Positions 35,301 to 44,690 of a stretch of 64,000 nt of DNA are shown piece after piece (the first letter of the stretch is position 1; each line of letters opens with the position of its first letter). The notes under the pieces were generated by a model that ran no database searches, was not told the DNA's origin, and was given only the letters and a program-made list of their open reading frames with translations. Both the position numbers and the translations under genes were made by a program. Origin of the DNA: Daedaleopsis sinensis (lineage: Eukaryota > Basidiomycota > Agaricomycetes > Polyporales > Polyporaceae); NCBI GenBank assembly GCA_033807695.1, contig CM066305.1:248001-312000 (forward strand), written 5' to 3'.

Positions 35301-37349
35301 TACCTAGACCTATCGCCCAGCAGGCCGACATGGGCTGTAGTCGCGGATGTACTGTTAGCGAGAGCAGTGACATCGAAAGACAGGAGGGTAGGGGTCGATG
35401 CGCGCCTGAACTGCTTCCTGCAAGACTGGAGCGTCAGCCTACACCAATCCGCGAAACTAGCAAAGGATCTGAAGAGGATGGTGAAAGCAGCGAATGCATA
35501 CCGAGTAAGAATCGAGCTAAGCAAACCAGACAAAGGGATACTGAGAGAACTACCGATTTGGTATCATGTCGGCAAGGCGGACACGAGACTGCTCCACAAC
35601 TCGAAGTCGGGCCTCTGCCTAAGAAGTAAACACCGGGTCAGAACGGTGATGGATGCGCTCAACATCACGAAGAGACTCACTAGCGCCGGAAGACGCACGG
35701 GAGGGAGACACACGCTCTCGGCGCAGTGCAGATGCAGCGACTGCATCGAAGATAGGGAAGTTAAGGGATGCGAGAACCCGAATGCATGCGCCTTAGCAGC
35801 TAAGCGCATGCTCGACGCTCTACATCCGCTATGGAGCCCGATGAGCTCAATCATTGACGACGGTCTATCACCCAGACCGAGGAGGACAGAGAGGAGCGAT
35901 GAGCCGGAAGACGCAAGTATGCGCACAGTCTTCAACCCGAGTATGTCAGAAACTCTCCCCCTGAGCAACGTCTTTCGAGTGTTCGGGGAAGAGTATACCG
36001 ACAGCAGCGGCCACGCTAAGCAACCTGTAAGCAGACCAGCAGGCGGAGATGATGCGGATGGAGAGGAGGTAATAGGCTTCACGGACGGCTCCGCGCTAGG
36101 GAAGGGCTCAACTAATCAGAGAGCGGGAGCTGGAATATGGGTTGGCGAAGGCGATCGGATCAATGCCGCACTGAGGGTTCCAGGTGAAAAACAATCGAAT
36201 CAGCTTGCAGAAATACACGCGATTGCAGCACTGTCGGAGAGAGCACCAAGGAACCTGCCTCTGCACGTAGTCTCTGACTCGAGATATGTCATTGAGGGGA
36301 TGACGAAACATGCGAGCCACTGGGAGGACACCGGTTGGACTGGCGTTAGAAATAGCGTGGAACTCAAAGACCTCCTGGCACGTCTGAGGTCCAGATCAGC
36401 GAAGACAAGCTTTGAATGGGTGAAAGGACACACGGGAGTGAGAGGAAATGAGGAGGCAGACAAACTGGCGAAACGGGGCGCGGAGAGCGACGACACCATC
36501 ACCCTCCCCGAGGCAGATAAAAGATTCGTAAGACACAGCGTAAAACTGCAGGCACTAACACAGAGTCTGGCATATACGAAAATCAGAACGTTAAAACAAA
36601 GTAGAACGGGGACCAGGAAATCCACGTACATTGCGACAGAAAGAATCATCGCAACGATCAGAGACGACCTGGATCAGGAAATTGATGTAGAGACAATATG
36701 GCGGTCAATCAGACACCGAGATATGAGGAGAGGCATACGAGACTTCTGGTGGAAAGCATGCCATGATGCTCTCAGAGTTGGAAAATACTGGGAGAACATT
36801 GAGAACTTCGAGCACAGAGCCCTGTGTCAACACTGTGGAACCACTGAGACGGTGGAGCACATACTCGTGGAATGCGCCGAACCTGGGCAGAAAGCACTGT
36901 GGGACCTAGTCAAGGCCGCAGCGTCAACAAAAGGACTCCCGGCTTACCCGCTTTCATATGGAGCAATCTTGGGCAGCCCAGCGGCAACACTGAGGCACAC
37001 AGTCGGGAAACTGACAACCACTGCGGACAGATTCTACAGAATAGTGATCCCAGAAACGGCGCACTTGATCTGGAAGATCCGATGTGAGCGAGTGATCCAG
37101 AGAGACAACTCGAGGGATGAACTCCATACCCAGAAAGAGATTGTGGCAAGATGGTGGCGTGCTATTGAGAGGAGAGCGCAGATGGATCTCTATGTTGCGA
37201 AAAGGTGGTCACGACGCGGAACAGATGGAAGCAAACAGGCGGAGGCGACATGGTGCGGCCTGACTGCGAGCAATGAGACCTCCGTAAGGACGGCTCATGC
37301 AGGGTTTTTAGTGGGTAGTCCGGGTAGTGCGATGGAGGGCGTAGGTTAA
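32370..37349 (+). CDS. LINE ORF2: endonuclease, reverse transcriptase, RNase H
   Basis: About 1,659 residues from the first ATG. Domains in order: AP-like endonuclease (ATLNMRGFG, AIQEAHL, NIYAPN, LGDFN, SRIDRAYL, TDHQLVS); reverse transcriptase with GLDGIPSELWK, NYRPITILNTDYKI, DQAGFVPGRRIHDHI, ALDQEKAYDRINH, TRGVRQGDPISCLLFDLAIEPL and the catalytic FADDTTAYL; then a connection/thumb. RNase H follows with FTDGSALGKG, QLAEIHAIAAL, VVSDSRYVIEG, WVKGHTGVRGNEEADKLAKRGA, so all four acidic positions are present. A final CCHC-like finger LCQHCGTTETVEHILVEC closes it. The order places it in the I/Tad1 group of LINEs. No stop or frameshift interrupts it, so it may be active. It nicks target DNA and reverse-transcribes the element RNA in place. 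Confidence 0.93.
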   Translation: MARGLGSEEGDAGQATASGEQEPRANAGRRAKLGSGRLCLATLNMRGFGSATSSGATDKWLCINQVLRDKKIGILAIQEAHLTEGRIDMLNRVFGATMWVIGSADPDNASGARGVAFAVNKRIINPEKIESKVLLEGRAMSVSFWWTDARKCTILNIYAPNRESENASFWRLLLEKLVRGEDRRPDIMLGDFNMVEQAMDRLPHRRDPAEAVDALSSLCERLDLKDGFRARFKSKRLYTYLQKATSSQSRIDRAYLTNRLVGAAENWSCSPPGFATDHQLVSFTLANYDTPEMGKGRWAIPEILLSDTKFLDKVRDIGLKAQEELESSRERTHTKNPQTILTCMKEELIAMAKARAKEKVPRIVARLSALRRDLAATLRRECNTEQDTDLKVSDAAILQDKIANLEARRFQSRRSAVAGNSWLKGETISKYWSKVNAQPREGSLINELLDPVRSNEDRKRYAFSTHEMKNIAKAHFEGLQADPDLGQEDHDIAVENSLGKTNVRLSTREKGDLARRLTRAEVETAIDEAAVGKAAGLDGIPSELWKQLLQWSRKPRKTSNGSARREVDVVKILQAAYNDIEEHGTNDSTFAEGWICPIFKKGDKRVIGNYRPITILNTDYKIMTRALANRLSKVVSTLIHPDQAGFVPGRRIHDHIRLTKLIVEYAEAEEKDGIIIALDQEKAYDRINHEYLWKVLEHMNFPSNFIETIKTLYRNASSVVMINGYPSDFFTITRGVRQGDPISCLLFDLAIEPLAVELRESELRGFSAPGLRERIIATLFADDTTAYLDKDDDYGVLQDILNRWCTASRAKFNDAKSEFIPIGSSTFRKDIADGSANCKLARTLPSGTKLLRDGNTVRILGAWIGNEAAEEDAWQPLVRKIQARLNHWAMRNPTTKGRVLIVQMEVGSRTQFLTVAQGMPKEIENKLIQMLISFVWKGEKHPMLSREVLYAPVESGGIGLLDLKARNEAIELMWSKRYLDLSPSRPTWAVVADVLLARAVTSKDRRVGVDARLNCFLQDWSVSLHQSAKLAKDLKRMVKAANAYRVRIELSKPDKGILRELPIWYHVGKADTRLLHNSKSGLCLRSKHRVRTVMDALNITKRLTSAGRRTGGRHTLSAQCRCSDCIEDREVKGCENPNACALAAKRMLDALHPLWSPMSSIIDDGLSPRPRRTERSDEPEDASMRTVFNPSMSETLPLSNVFRVFGEEYTDSSGHAKQPVSRPAGGDDADGEEVIGFTDGSALGKGSTNQRAGAGIWVGEGDRINAALRVPGEKQSNQLAEIHAIAALSERAPRNLPLHVVSDSRYVIEGMTKHASHWEDTGWTGVRNSVELKDLLARLRSRSAKTSFEWVKGHTGVRGNEEADKLAKRGAESDDTITLPEADKRFVRHSVKLQALTQSLAYTKIRTLKQSRTGTRKSTYIATERIIATIRDDLDQEIDVETIWRSIRHRDMRRGIRDFWWKACHDALRVGKYWENIENFEHRALCQHCGTTETVEHILVECAEPGQKALWDLVKAAASTKGLPAYPLSYGAILGSPAATLRHTVGKLTTTADRFYRIVIPETAHLIWKIRCERVIQRDNSRDELHTQKEIVARWWRAIERRAQMDLYVAKRWSRRGTDGSKQAEATWCGLTASNETSVRTAHAGFLVGSPGSAMEGVG

Positions 37350-37496
37350 TACCGCCCGCCCGCACCGGGAGTCCCACACGGCAGCCTAGAAACTGCGTGC
37401 GTAAGGCATTTTTTCCCGGGTGCTGATTCCGATCATAACCTAGCATAGCCTGCCAGAGGGCATAGTCTGAAGGCAGGTCAGCACCGCAAAAAAAAA
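37350..37496 (+). other. Element 3' UTR and poly(A)
   Basis: About 138 bp of unique sequence with a possible GC-rich hairpin (CCTGCCAGAGGGC), then an A-tract of 11 running into the duplication. Confidence 0.7.
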
Positions 37497-37512
37497 AAGA
37501 TTCTCCTACGGG
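37497..37512 (+). repeat. Target-site duplication, right copy
   Basis: Identical over 16 bp to 22498-22513; the first two or three As may belong to the poly(A). Confidence 0.85.
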
Positions 37513-37779
37513 TACGCGATCCAGGCGCGCTGCTTCACACAGAGTTCATCATACTCACGCTCGCGCTGGAAGCCCACTCATTCGTCGGCGACTAGCACAC
37601 CAAGTGCTTGACCAGGGGTAGGAAGTGGTACTGAATGAGCGTGGTATGATGACTACACATCGGTGTAAGACCGGTGAGGTACTATAGAAGCCTTGACATG
37701 TTAAATGATCGAAATGCAAGCAAACTGTAAGGACCGTACTGAGATGCGCATAGGGTATAAGGGGGAACTTGATATGCAG

Positions 37780-39189
37780 CTACACAGCATACCAGGATTC
37801 GCGCGACGGAGCGGTATAGAGATCCGTTTCTGCCGATGCAATCGAGGGGTGCGGAGTATGATTGCTCTTCGCCTCACGCTCCGTGTCGAAGCTCGGCGTG
37901 GAAGAATCTCTCCGAGGGAGAGGAGATCCGAGACTTGACAAAGACCCGGCGCGCGAGGCAGTGGAGATAAGGTGAGGCGACCAAGGGGGATGCACGTTGG
38001 AGGCCGACAGCGCGACCTCGGGCTCGTTCGTGAACGAGAACGACGAGTCCGTGGCTGAAAACAGCTCGGGCGACCACTTCGTAAGCACCGGCTCGCAGCC
38101 CGCGGTGGTTGTCGACATCTCGTCTTGATCGCGTTCGATGAGAGGGGGTCCTGTGGTAGTCCCACAGCAGCGTGGATCTCGTCAGTAGACTCGAAATCGC
38201 AAACAGGATGCGCAACGTACGAGCACGAGTCGAGTCCGTTGACTGGCTTTGACGGCGCTTGCTTCGCAGGGCTCGGAAGAGGAAGAGCGCGAGGGTGATG
38301 GTTGGGATGATGACACCCACTGATACGCCCACTTCGAAGCCAGTGCTCCTAGAACTCTTGGTGGTGTCGGCAGAGGTGGCTGGCGTTTGCAGCATTCCCG
38401 AAGCCTGCGCAGGGCCCATCAACGATCCGATGGGGGCCGTATGAGCAGCAGGCGAGGATTCGAAGCTCGAGAGAGATGGGGAGAGGACGGCGGGTTGGGG
38501 AGAGTGTGTTATACTTGAGGGAGTTGAACTCCCGGTGACAGAGGGTGCTCCTTGCTGAGAACTATGCGTAGTAGATACTGCGGTACTCGCGGGTATACTC
38601 GGAGGGCTCGGAGAGCTCAGAGAGCTCGGAGACGAAGATAATGAAGTGGTGCTGTCGGGCGGCTGGGATTGGGTTATAGAACTTCCTGTAGGGGTTGGCA
38701 TCGGTGCAGTAGGGCTGACAATCCTCAGGAAGTCGAACGAGATCTGTGCCATTTCTGGTCCCGCAGTGCCCTTCCAGTAAAACCCATGGGCACCATCGGA
38801 AAGCCCGCTTATTGCGCAAAATGTAACGGTGGGCCCGGATGTCGCTGTGATAGACATTGCTTGCGATGAGGACGGCCCATTCGAGTCACTTATGCCACAA
38901 AGCATGCCCTGGGGCGGTGCAAGTTCGGGAGCCTGGTTGTAGAACCCGACAAGTTCGATCCCCACACCTAGTAAGCAGTCAGGTTCCGTACACGCGACAT
39001 ATAAGATAGGAGAAACGTGCCCGTGAACGGGACGACCAGCGCAACCACTCCTACGCCCGAGTTTCTGGGTGGGCTATGCACCGTCCCTCCGTATGCTGCA
39101 GCGACTGTCGTGGTATGCCAGTTGGCCTCGCTGAGATAGTAGATCGTCCCCGGGCTTCCTGTGTCATCGAGGGTAGAGACGCTTGTCAT
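37780..39189 (-). CDS. Single-pass membrane protein, member 7 (dispersed copy)
   Basis: Exons 39189-39021, 38967-38221 and 38150-37780 on the minus strand, both introns phase 1. Intron 1 (53 bp) begins GCACGT; intron 2 (70 bp) begins GTACGT. Exon 1 (MTSVSTLDDTGSPG) has IYYLSEANWHTTTV, nearly repeating NWHTTTV of member 6, and ends VVPFTG. Exon 2 gives GIELVGFYN, MLCGISD...VTFCAISGLSDGAHGFYWKG, a Ser/Thr/Pro stalk of about 110 residues and TM helix FEVGVSVGVIIPTITLALFLF with RALRSKRRQ. Exon 3 has DEMSTTTAGCE...KWSPELF and ends RESWYAV. It is separated from its relatives by 25 kb and by the retrotransposon, and is inverted. Function unknown. Confidence 0.78.
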
Positions 39190-40069
39190 CCCTGTAGTAG
39201 GCGACTCGAGGAACGGCGGGGGATAGGACGGAGTACACTGCTGCCACGGCTAGCAGGACAATGCAGAGAGTGCATCCGAGGCGCGATGGGTATATAGCTG
39301 GGTAAGTTTCAGGGGCGCAGGCGTAGCGACCGTGATGCTTTCATTTAGAAGTTCTTCAGATGATGAACAAATAGAAGTTAACGCCAGATAGCGATGATGC
39401 ATCGAGAAATTGATAAGCCGGGTGACTCTGAGTACATCAAGTGATATGACGTACCAACGCACACCGTCGAGCTACACGTCCAGGCCACCGTACCCAATCC
39501 CATGTGGCTGGCGTGATGTTCGGTTTCAGGAAGGAGTTTAGGATGCTCAGATCAGCGAGCCGCGGTGCCAAAGATGTCTGGCGACATGCGTAGTTCCCAG
39601 ACGGATCAAGTATCTGTCGTCAATGTCGGGCGTGTGAGTCGATCGCAGCCGCTATCTTGATTCTATCGATTGACCGTCGGAAGGAATTCAGAGCCTGGTT
39701 TTAGAGCGAGAGCATCAGTTGGAATAGTAAGCTTCTGCTTGGTGAGATGGGTCAGTACAACTTAGGGAATCAACTTAGGCAATTGAAAAAAAGTTACAGA
39801 GATGTCTAGAAGTAGCACGCGACTCTCGGAAACTCTTCAACTTTACTACAACATCCAGAATCAAGAAAGGAGATGGAGGCCTACATGTATGAGGCGCCAG
39901 TGTGACATGTTCTATCGAGCAATGTACGAGTCCTCACTTACTACCGCCGCGTCCTCCGAGGTGTCCGAGAAGCGTCACGGTTCCAGCGCCAACGATGTGA
40001 CATACACGTGACGTAACGCGAAGGGTACGGCCATCTCCATCGACGTCCCGACTCTTCTGTGTACGACGC
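39190..40069. other. Intergenic
   Basis: Promoter side of member 7. No gene recognised; small frames on both strands only. Confidence 0.45.
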
Positions 40070-40216
40070 TCAACGCATACCTGGAGACGTGGGACGTCGT
40101 TTTGAGAAGGACCTACCAACAGGAGAGGGCTGAAACAGACTGGTGAGCATGACGATGACTGTGACAATGACAGCAATAGCGCAACCGACTTCATGATCGG
40201 TACTCATCGCGTACAT
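40070..40216 (-). pseudogene. Possible remnant of the membrane-protein family (TM exon)
   Basis: A 48-codon minus-strand frame (MYAMSTDHEV) is almost entirely a TM helix, EVGCAIAVIVTVIVMLTSLF, similar to EVGVSVGVII... of member 7, and is followed by a GTAGGT donor where the family has its second intron. No ectodomain or tail exon is found next to it. It may instead be a small membrane protein or chance. Confidence 0.25.
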
Positions 40217-40694
40217 ATCCATAGTAAGCCCCCCTGGGCACACCCGCACTTGTACATATCATGCGAGGGAAAGCGGCGAGCGGCGTGGGTACCGGAATAG
40301 TGTCGGCAACAGAACGAAAGCAAAGCAACAGACAGCATGAGAGCACAACAGGAGAAACAGACGAACGAGCGAACGAACGGAGCGCCGCAAACCGTTACCG
40401 GGACGATGGGCATATCCAGACGGAGATCCGACGAGAGGCGAGGAAGGCATACATAGGATGTGGGATGTGGGTGTCGCAGTTGTAATGGGTGTCGCAAGTT
40501 CGTGTAGCGTGGGGTAGGGTGTGATGCGTGGCGATGTGTCGCAAGGTCGTTGGTCGTTGAACGTTGAACGCATGGCCGCACCAGCACGGCCCCAGCTTCG
40601 GATCCAGATCCACGGGGGAAGACACGCGTCGAAGGCGGCAACAACAGGCAGCACGACATGGACTTGGGATGAGGTGAGGCGAGACAAGAGGGGG
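40217..40694. other. 3' flank of the NADAR gene
   Basis: No recognised feature; presumably 3' UTR and spacer. Confidence 0.4.
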
Positions 40695-42932
40695 CTACGA
40701 GTCGAGCCCCTCCTCGCGCAGCCGCCGGCGCACGTTCATGAGCGCGATCCCGAGCCAGTTGCGGCCCTGCCCGATCTGCCCGTCGCCCCAGGTCGTGTCC
40801 GGGTCCGAGAAGACGAGGTCGGCGCCGCCCGTCTGCATCAGCAGCGCGCGCAGGTGCGTGTGCTGCAGCATCTTGTAGTACAGCACCTCCTCCATCTGCG
40901 GGCGCAAGCACGGCGTCAGTCCCGGTTCCACCTCTCACTGGCGAAAATGCGATAACGCGAAAGTGGAATAACGGAGCAACACAGCGAAACACAGAAACTC
41001 ACCATCTCGAGCGCGTCACAGTCGCGCCTCCACTCGCGCCTCCGCCCCTCCGCAATCGCACGCGCCTCCTCCGCCGTCCCGCACCGCCTAATCTCCTCCA
41101 TCAAATCCGCGCGCTCGGGCGGGAAGCGGAGCGCCTCGAAGAGGTGCATCCCCGTCGGATACGAGCGGTGGTTGTAGTGCACGCGGTGCGGCGAGAAGTG
41201 CAGCAGGTCCCGCAGCTCCCCGTCGCGCTCGATCTGGATCTGCGGCGGGGGCGGGTTCGGGATTGGGGACGGCGGGTGCGGCTGCGGCTGCGGCTGCGGG
41301 GTGCGAGCACGTCCAGGGCCGGGGGACTGCATCCCCGCGAACGCGTTGGGGACGGGCGTGGACGCGGGGGCGGGCGGGTAGTGTGCGCCTGGGGGTATCA
41401 CGGGCGTCGTCCGGCCAGGGATCACTGGGGGCGGGGGGTTCACACCACCCGCGGCGGCGGGCCCGTAGCCCGGCATAGCGCCTGGGGGCGGCACGACGCC
41501 CGCCACGGGCGCAGGCACGATCCCCGGCACCCCAGGCGGGTTGTAGATGAGCTGCGTGCTCCCGTCGGGCAGGTGGTGCACGATCGGGTAGAGGGCCGTC
41601 GACTGGCCGCCGACGAACGTCGTCTGGCCCGCGGGCGCCGAGTGCGGCGCGTCGCCCTCGTCCTCCTCGGGCCTGCGCGCGCCGCGGCGGAGCGAGCTGA
41701 AGAGGCCCCTGCGCTTCTTCTCCTTGCCCGCGCGCGTGCTCTGCGACTGCACGGGCGCGGGGATGTGCACCGCGCCGACCGTGTGGATCGCGGGGGCGGA
41801 CGCCATGATCGCGTGCGTGTCGATCGGCTTGCGCAGCTCGCTGATGATCCGCGCGTACGGGGACGAGTGCAGGATGTCGCGCGGGGGCGGGGGCAACGGG
41901 TTCTCGCGCCGCGGCATCGGCTCGAACGGCCGCGGGCGCATCGGTTCTGGCTCCGGCTCAGGCTGAGGCTGCGGCATCCCCCCGCCCCCGCCCATTCCGC
42001 CCATTCCGCCCATTCCGCCCATTCCGCCCATACCACCCATTCCGCCCATCTCGAACGGAACAAACCCGGGGAACGGCGGCCCGCCAGCGAGGTTCTGTGG
42101 GATGACGCGGTCCCCGTCGAACGGCGGGGACGGTGAGCGGCCGAACATCGGTGACGACTCCGCCCTGCGATGTCCGTGGTGGCGTAGTGCAGGAGCGGGG
42201 GTGTGTCGCGGGTCCCGCGCGCGATCGTGCGGGCCGTACTGCCCCGGGGCGAGCGGGGGCTGCAGTCGCGCGCGGGTCTCCTCGTCGAGGCGGTCCGTGT
42301 ACTCGTCCGAGTCGGGCGAGTCGTACATGCGGTGTGGGGGGTGATATGGGGTCCCTGTGCGGCCGCGGTGCGAGGGGGGAAGAGGGGGGATGACGGGGGC
42401 CTCGGGCCCGCCGGCTCCTGCGAAGGCGGCTTCAGGCATGGGCATGTTCATCGGGCCAGTTGGGAAAGGGTTCCCCGCGGTCGGCATCGCGCCGCGCATG
42501 GGCATGTGGGGGATGACGGGGTTGATGCCAGCCTGCATTTGCGGCTGAGGGAAGACAGGCTGCCCGGGCGCAGCCATGTATTGCTGGTCTGCGCGGACAA
42601 GACGCGCGGTGGAGCAGAAGGTGGGGATCCGATGAGGGAGTATTGCGCAGGGTGTTAGAGACGGACGTACGGGGCACATATCCTGGAGGAGGCATCGCGG
42701 CCATCCCACTCATCCCGGACAATCCAGATAGCGCAGACCCTGCCATCCCGGGAAAAGCGCTGTATGCATGCGGGGGAGGATAGCCCCCATCGTGGTCGTC
42801 GTCGTCGAATTCGTAGCGGTCGTACTTGCCCCGTCCTCCGCGGGTAGTGTAACTGCGTTTTGGGAAGCCCTGGTCGTGGGGGAAGCGAGAGCGAGAAGTA
42901 GAGCCTTGAGGTCGGCTGGGGTTGTTCCCCAT
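40695..42932 (-). CDS. NADAR-domain protein with myristoylation-type N-terminus
   Basis: Exons 42932-42671, 42588-41003 and 40895-40695 (introns 82 and 107 bp) give 682 residues. The N-terminus MGNNPSRPQG fits the N-myristoylation pattern (Gly2, Ser6). Residues about 90-480 are Pro/Gly-rich and disordered, with a run of MGG repeats and a basic patch (GKEKKRRGLFSSLRRGARR). The last 170 residues form a NADAR fold (YbiA-like): HFSPHRVHYNHRSYPTGMHLFEALRF, EEIRRCGTAEEARAIAE, MEEVLYYKMLQHTHLRALL and DTTWGDGQIGQGRNWLGIALM.VR. NADAR enzymes cleave N-glycosidic bonds of riboflavin intermediates or ADP-ribosyl groups. The Glu of the usual Glu-His pair appears as Met here, so catalysis is uncertain. Strong family call; membrane anchoring is inference. 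Confidence 0.82.
41991..42050. repeat. In-frame 9-bp repeats coding Met-Gly-Gly
   Basis: About six copies of CCCATTCCG on the + strand encode the GGM run of the NADAR protein; likely length-variable. Confidence 0.8.
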
Positions 42933-43590
42933 GAGCTTCTAAGTGAGATGTGAGACGAGGCAGTGAGGTATCGCAGATAACACAATGAAACGAGGGTATC
43001 TTGGAGTAATGAGTCAGATGCAGCTCATAGGGCGCGAACGCAGGGAGCTCTCTCCATCCCGGACCCGCACTGTGACTCTGAGGAAGGAAAACATGCATCC
43101 CCTGCAAGATCTCAACCTCGAGGCTGCCACGTGGCAAAGGTCACGCGACCGCGACGCGTCGCGTTTACAGGCGCGCAACGTACTCCGAACTGATCGGAAA
43201 CGCTGCTCGAGTCGACACTCACATCTACCCATCGGATGCGATACGTGCGCGGGCGCGAGACCTTCCAGAACATCATGAGACTCCTGAGGTGGCGATCAAG
43301 GCTCAGCACAATTGGCATATCCCAGTCAACAGGACTCCGGAGGGTCGAGAGACTCACATTACAGTGATACAATGAACCTATCTGAGGGTGCCGCACAGCA
43401 GCGCAATTCCAAGAGAGGACCGGCAGGTCAGGACTGGCAGGCTGAGGAATGAGGGGGAGGGTGTACGTACTCAAGGGCATCTTATTATGTAGGCCCTACA
43501 GCAGGTAGAGTTGCACGGAATCGAACGTCTTCAATCATGCTTTGACGACTCGCGAAACAACTACATATCCCTGGAAGGGGACAAGCAGCT
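42933..43590. other. Promoter side of the NADAR gene
   Basis: No gene recognised. Confidence 0.4.
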
Positions 43591-44690
43591 TCAATGCGTC
43601 GGTCGGTATGCATCTTCGCACTCGACATCATCGCATGTTCGGACTCGGGGAAGTCGCACATATCCGGTGCGCCAGTAGAAGAGAGCTTTTTCGCGGTGAA
43701 GGTAGAACTCGAGAGTCGAGAGCGAATATCTGACAACTGACAACTAGTGACAGAGCGGGGAGCAAGCAACCCTGCTCGATCCGGGTATACACTTACCATT
43801 CCTCTTCGAGCCTCCTCGAAGGGACTCGCGTGCACGGCTACTTGGACACGCGGTCCGGAGGGTCGCTTACCCAAAGTAGAATTCATCCGAGGAGGAGGAA
43901 AAGGAGGAGAATCCGACCACCACCTGGATGTGCGCGAATAAGTAAGCACTGTTACAGTTTCACAGATTCGAATAGAAAATATGATATCACAATATCGTCC
44001 GTGCATAGGATGCTGACCTGCCTGAGTCTTTGAAACTCACGGATCCATCATCCGAGATCAACGGTTCGCAGAAGGTTTCCCTCTGCTTTTCGTCGACAAT
44101 CAGCACCCGTAGAAGAACTCGAAACTATCCGTGAGAGTGCAACTCGTCAATGATATCGCAAATCCACATGAAAATAACCTCGCACCATGGCATCGAGACA
44201 ACAGAAGACGTTCTGTGGTCCAGCCGCGGCTCCTGGCATGACATAGCCAAAGCGGAGACATCCCAGTCCGTGGCCCAGCCTCGTTCCAACGCTGAACGGC
44301 TTTGCATACGGATACCCGCGCGCCGGGGCGCGAGAAGGAACCGTGTGCCAACTCGTATCAGAACCACGAAGCTTCCCATCATATCGAGCATTGCGTGACG
44401 GGCGTACGGGCGTATCTCGAACAGACCGACCGCCTCAGCTCCGCGGCCGCAGGCAGCGAAGTACAATCCACTGGCAGCACGTCACTAGTCACTGGCACTA
44501 GTCACCGTGCAGGGTGTCATCGCGTCGAGCATAGCGAAGTTTATGCGGTTACGGTGACTTGGGGCTTACCTTGTCTCAAACTGTCGCCACCACTGGCGTT
44601 GAGCCCGCCGTCCCTGCGAGTCTTGAGTACGTCAAGGAGTCGCTTGCCTACATCATTGGCAAGAGGTCAGAGGCTATACAGCTATAAGAG
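43591..44690 (-). CDS. Possible multi-exon gene of unknown function
   Basis: Minus-strand pieces with protein-like composition abut plausible splice sites. The clearest are KRLLDVLKTRRDGGLNASGG near 44.6 kb (TGTAG acceptor, GTAAGC donor) and GYPYAKPFSVGTRLGHGLG...RFGYVMPGAAAGPQNVF near 44.3 kb. A short exon with VLIVDEKQRETFCEPLISDDGS lies near 44.1 kb (GATAG acceptor, GTGAGT donor). A final frame LSTLEFYLHREKALFYWRTG...EDAYRPTH ends with a stop at 43591. I could not close all junctions or find the start, which may lie up to 45.4 kb. No family recognised. Treat as a pointer for RNA evidence rather than a model. Confidence 0.3.

Larger units (their letters stand above)
22514..37496 (+). mobile_element. 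Giant non-LTR retrotransposon (LINE, Tad1/I-like), about 15 kb
   Basis: Direct evidence: a perfect 16-bp direct repeat flanks the interval, the right end is an A-tract abutting the second copy, and the 3' third encodes ORF1 (CCHC knuckle) and a 1.6-kilo-residue ORF2 with apurinic-type endonuclease, reverse transcriptase and RNase H. Known LINEs of this type are usually 5-8 kb, so the 6.6 kb between the left duplication and ORF1 is extra. That part carries two sense ORFs, a tandem-repeat patch and a four-intron antisense gene. Either the element acquired cargo and moved as one RNA, or other sequence was inserted after or together with it. Intact ORFs and an exact duplication suggest a young insertion. 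Confidence 0.75.

Noticed and set aside
34748..35533. 261-codon minus-strand frame inside ORF2
   Set aside because: Lies opposite the reverse-transcriptase coding region; shadow.
41144..42136. 330-codon + strand frame, Arg/Gly-rich
   Set aside because: Shadow of the GC-rich NADAR gene on the opposite strand; no domain.
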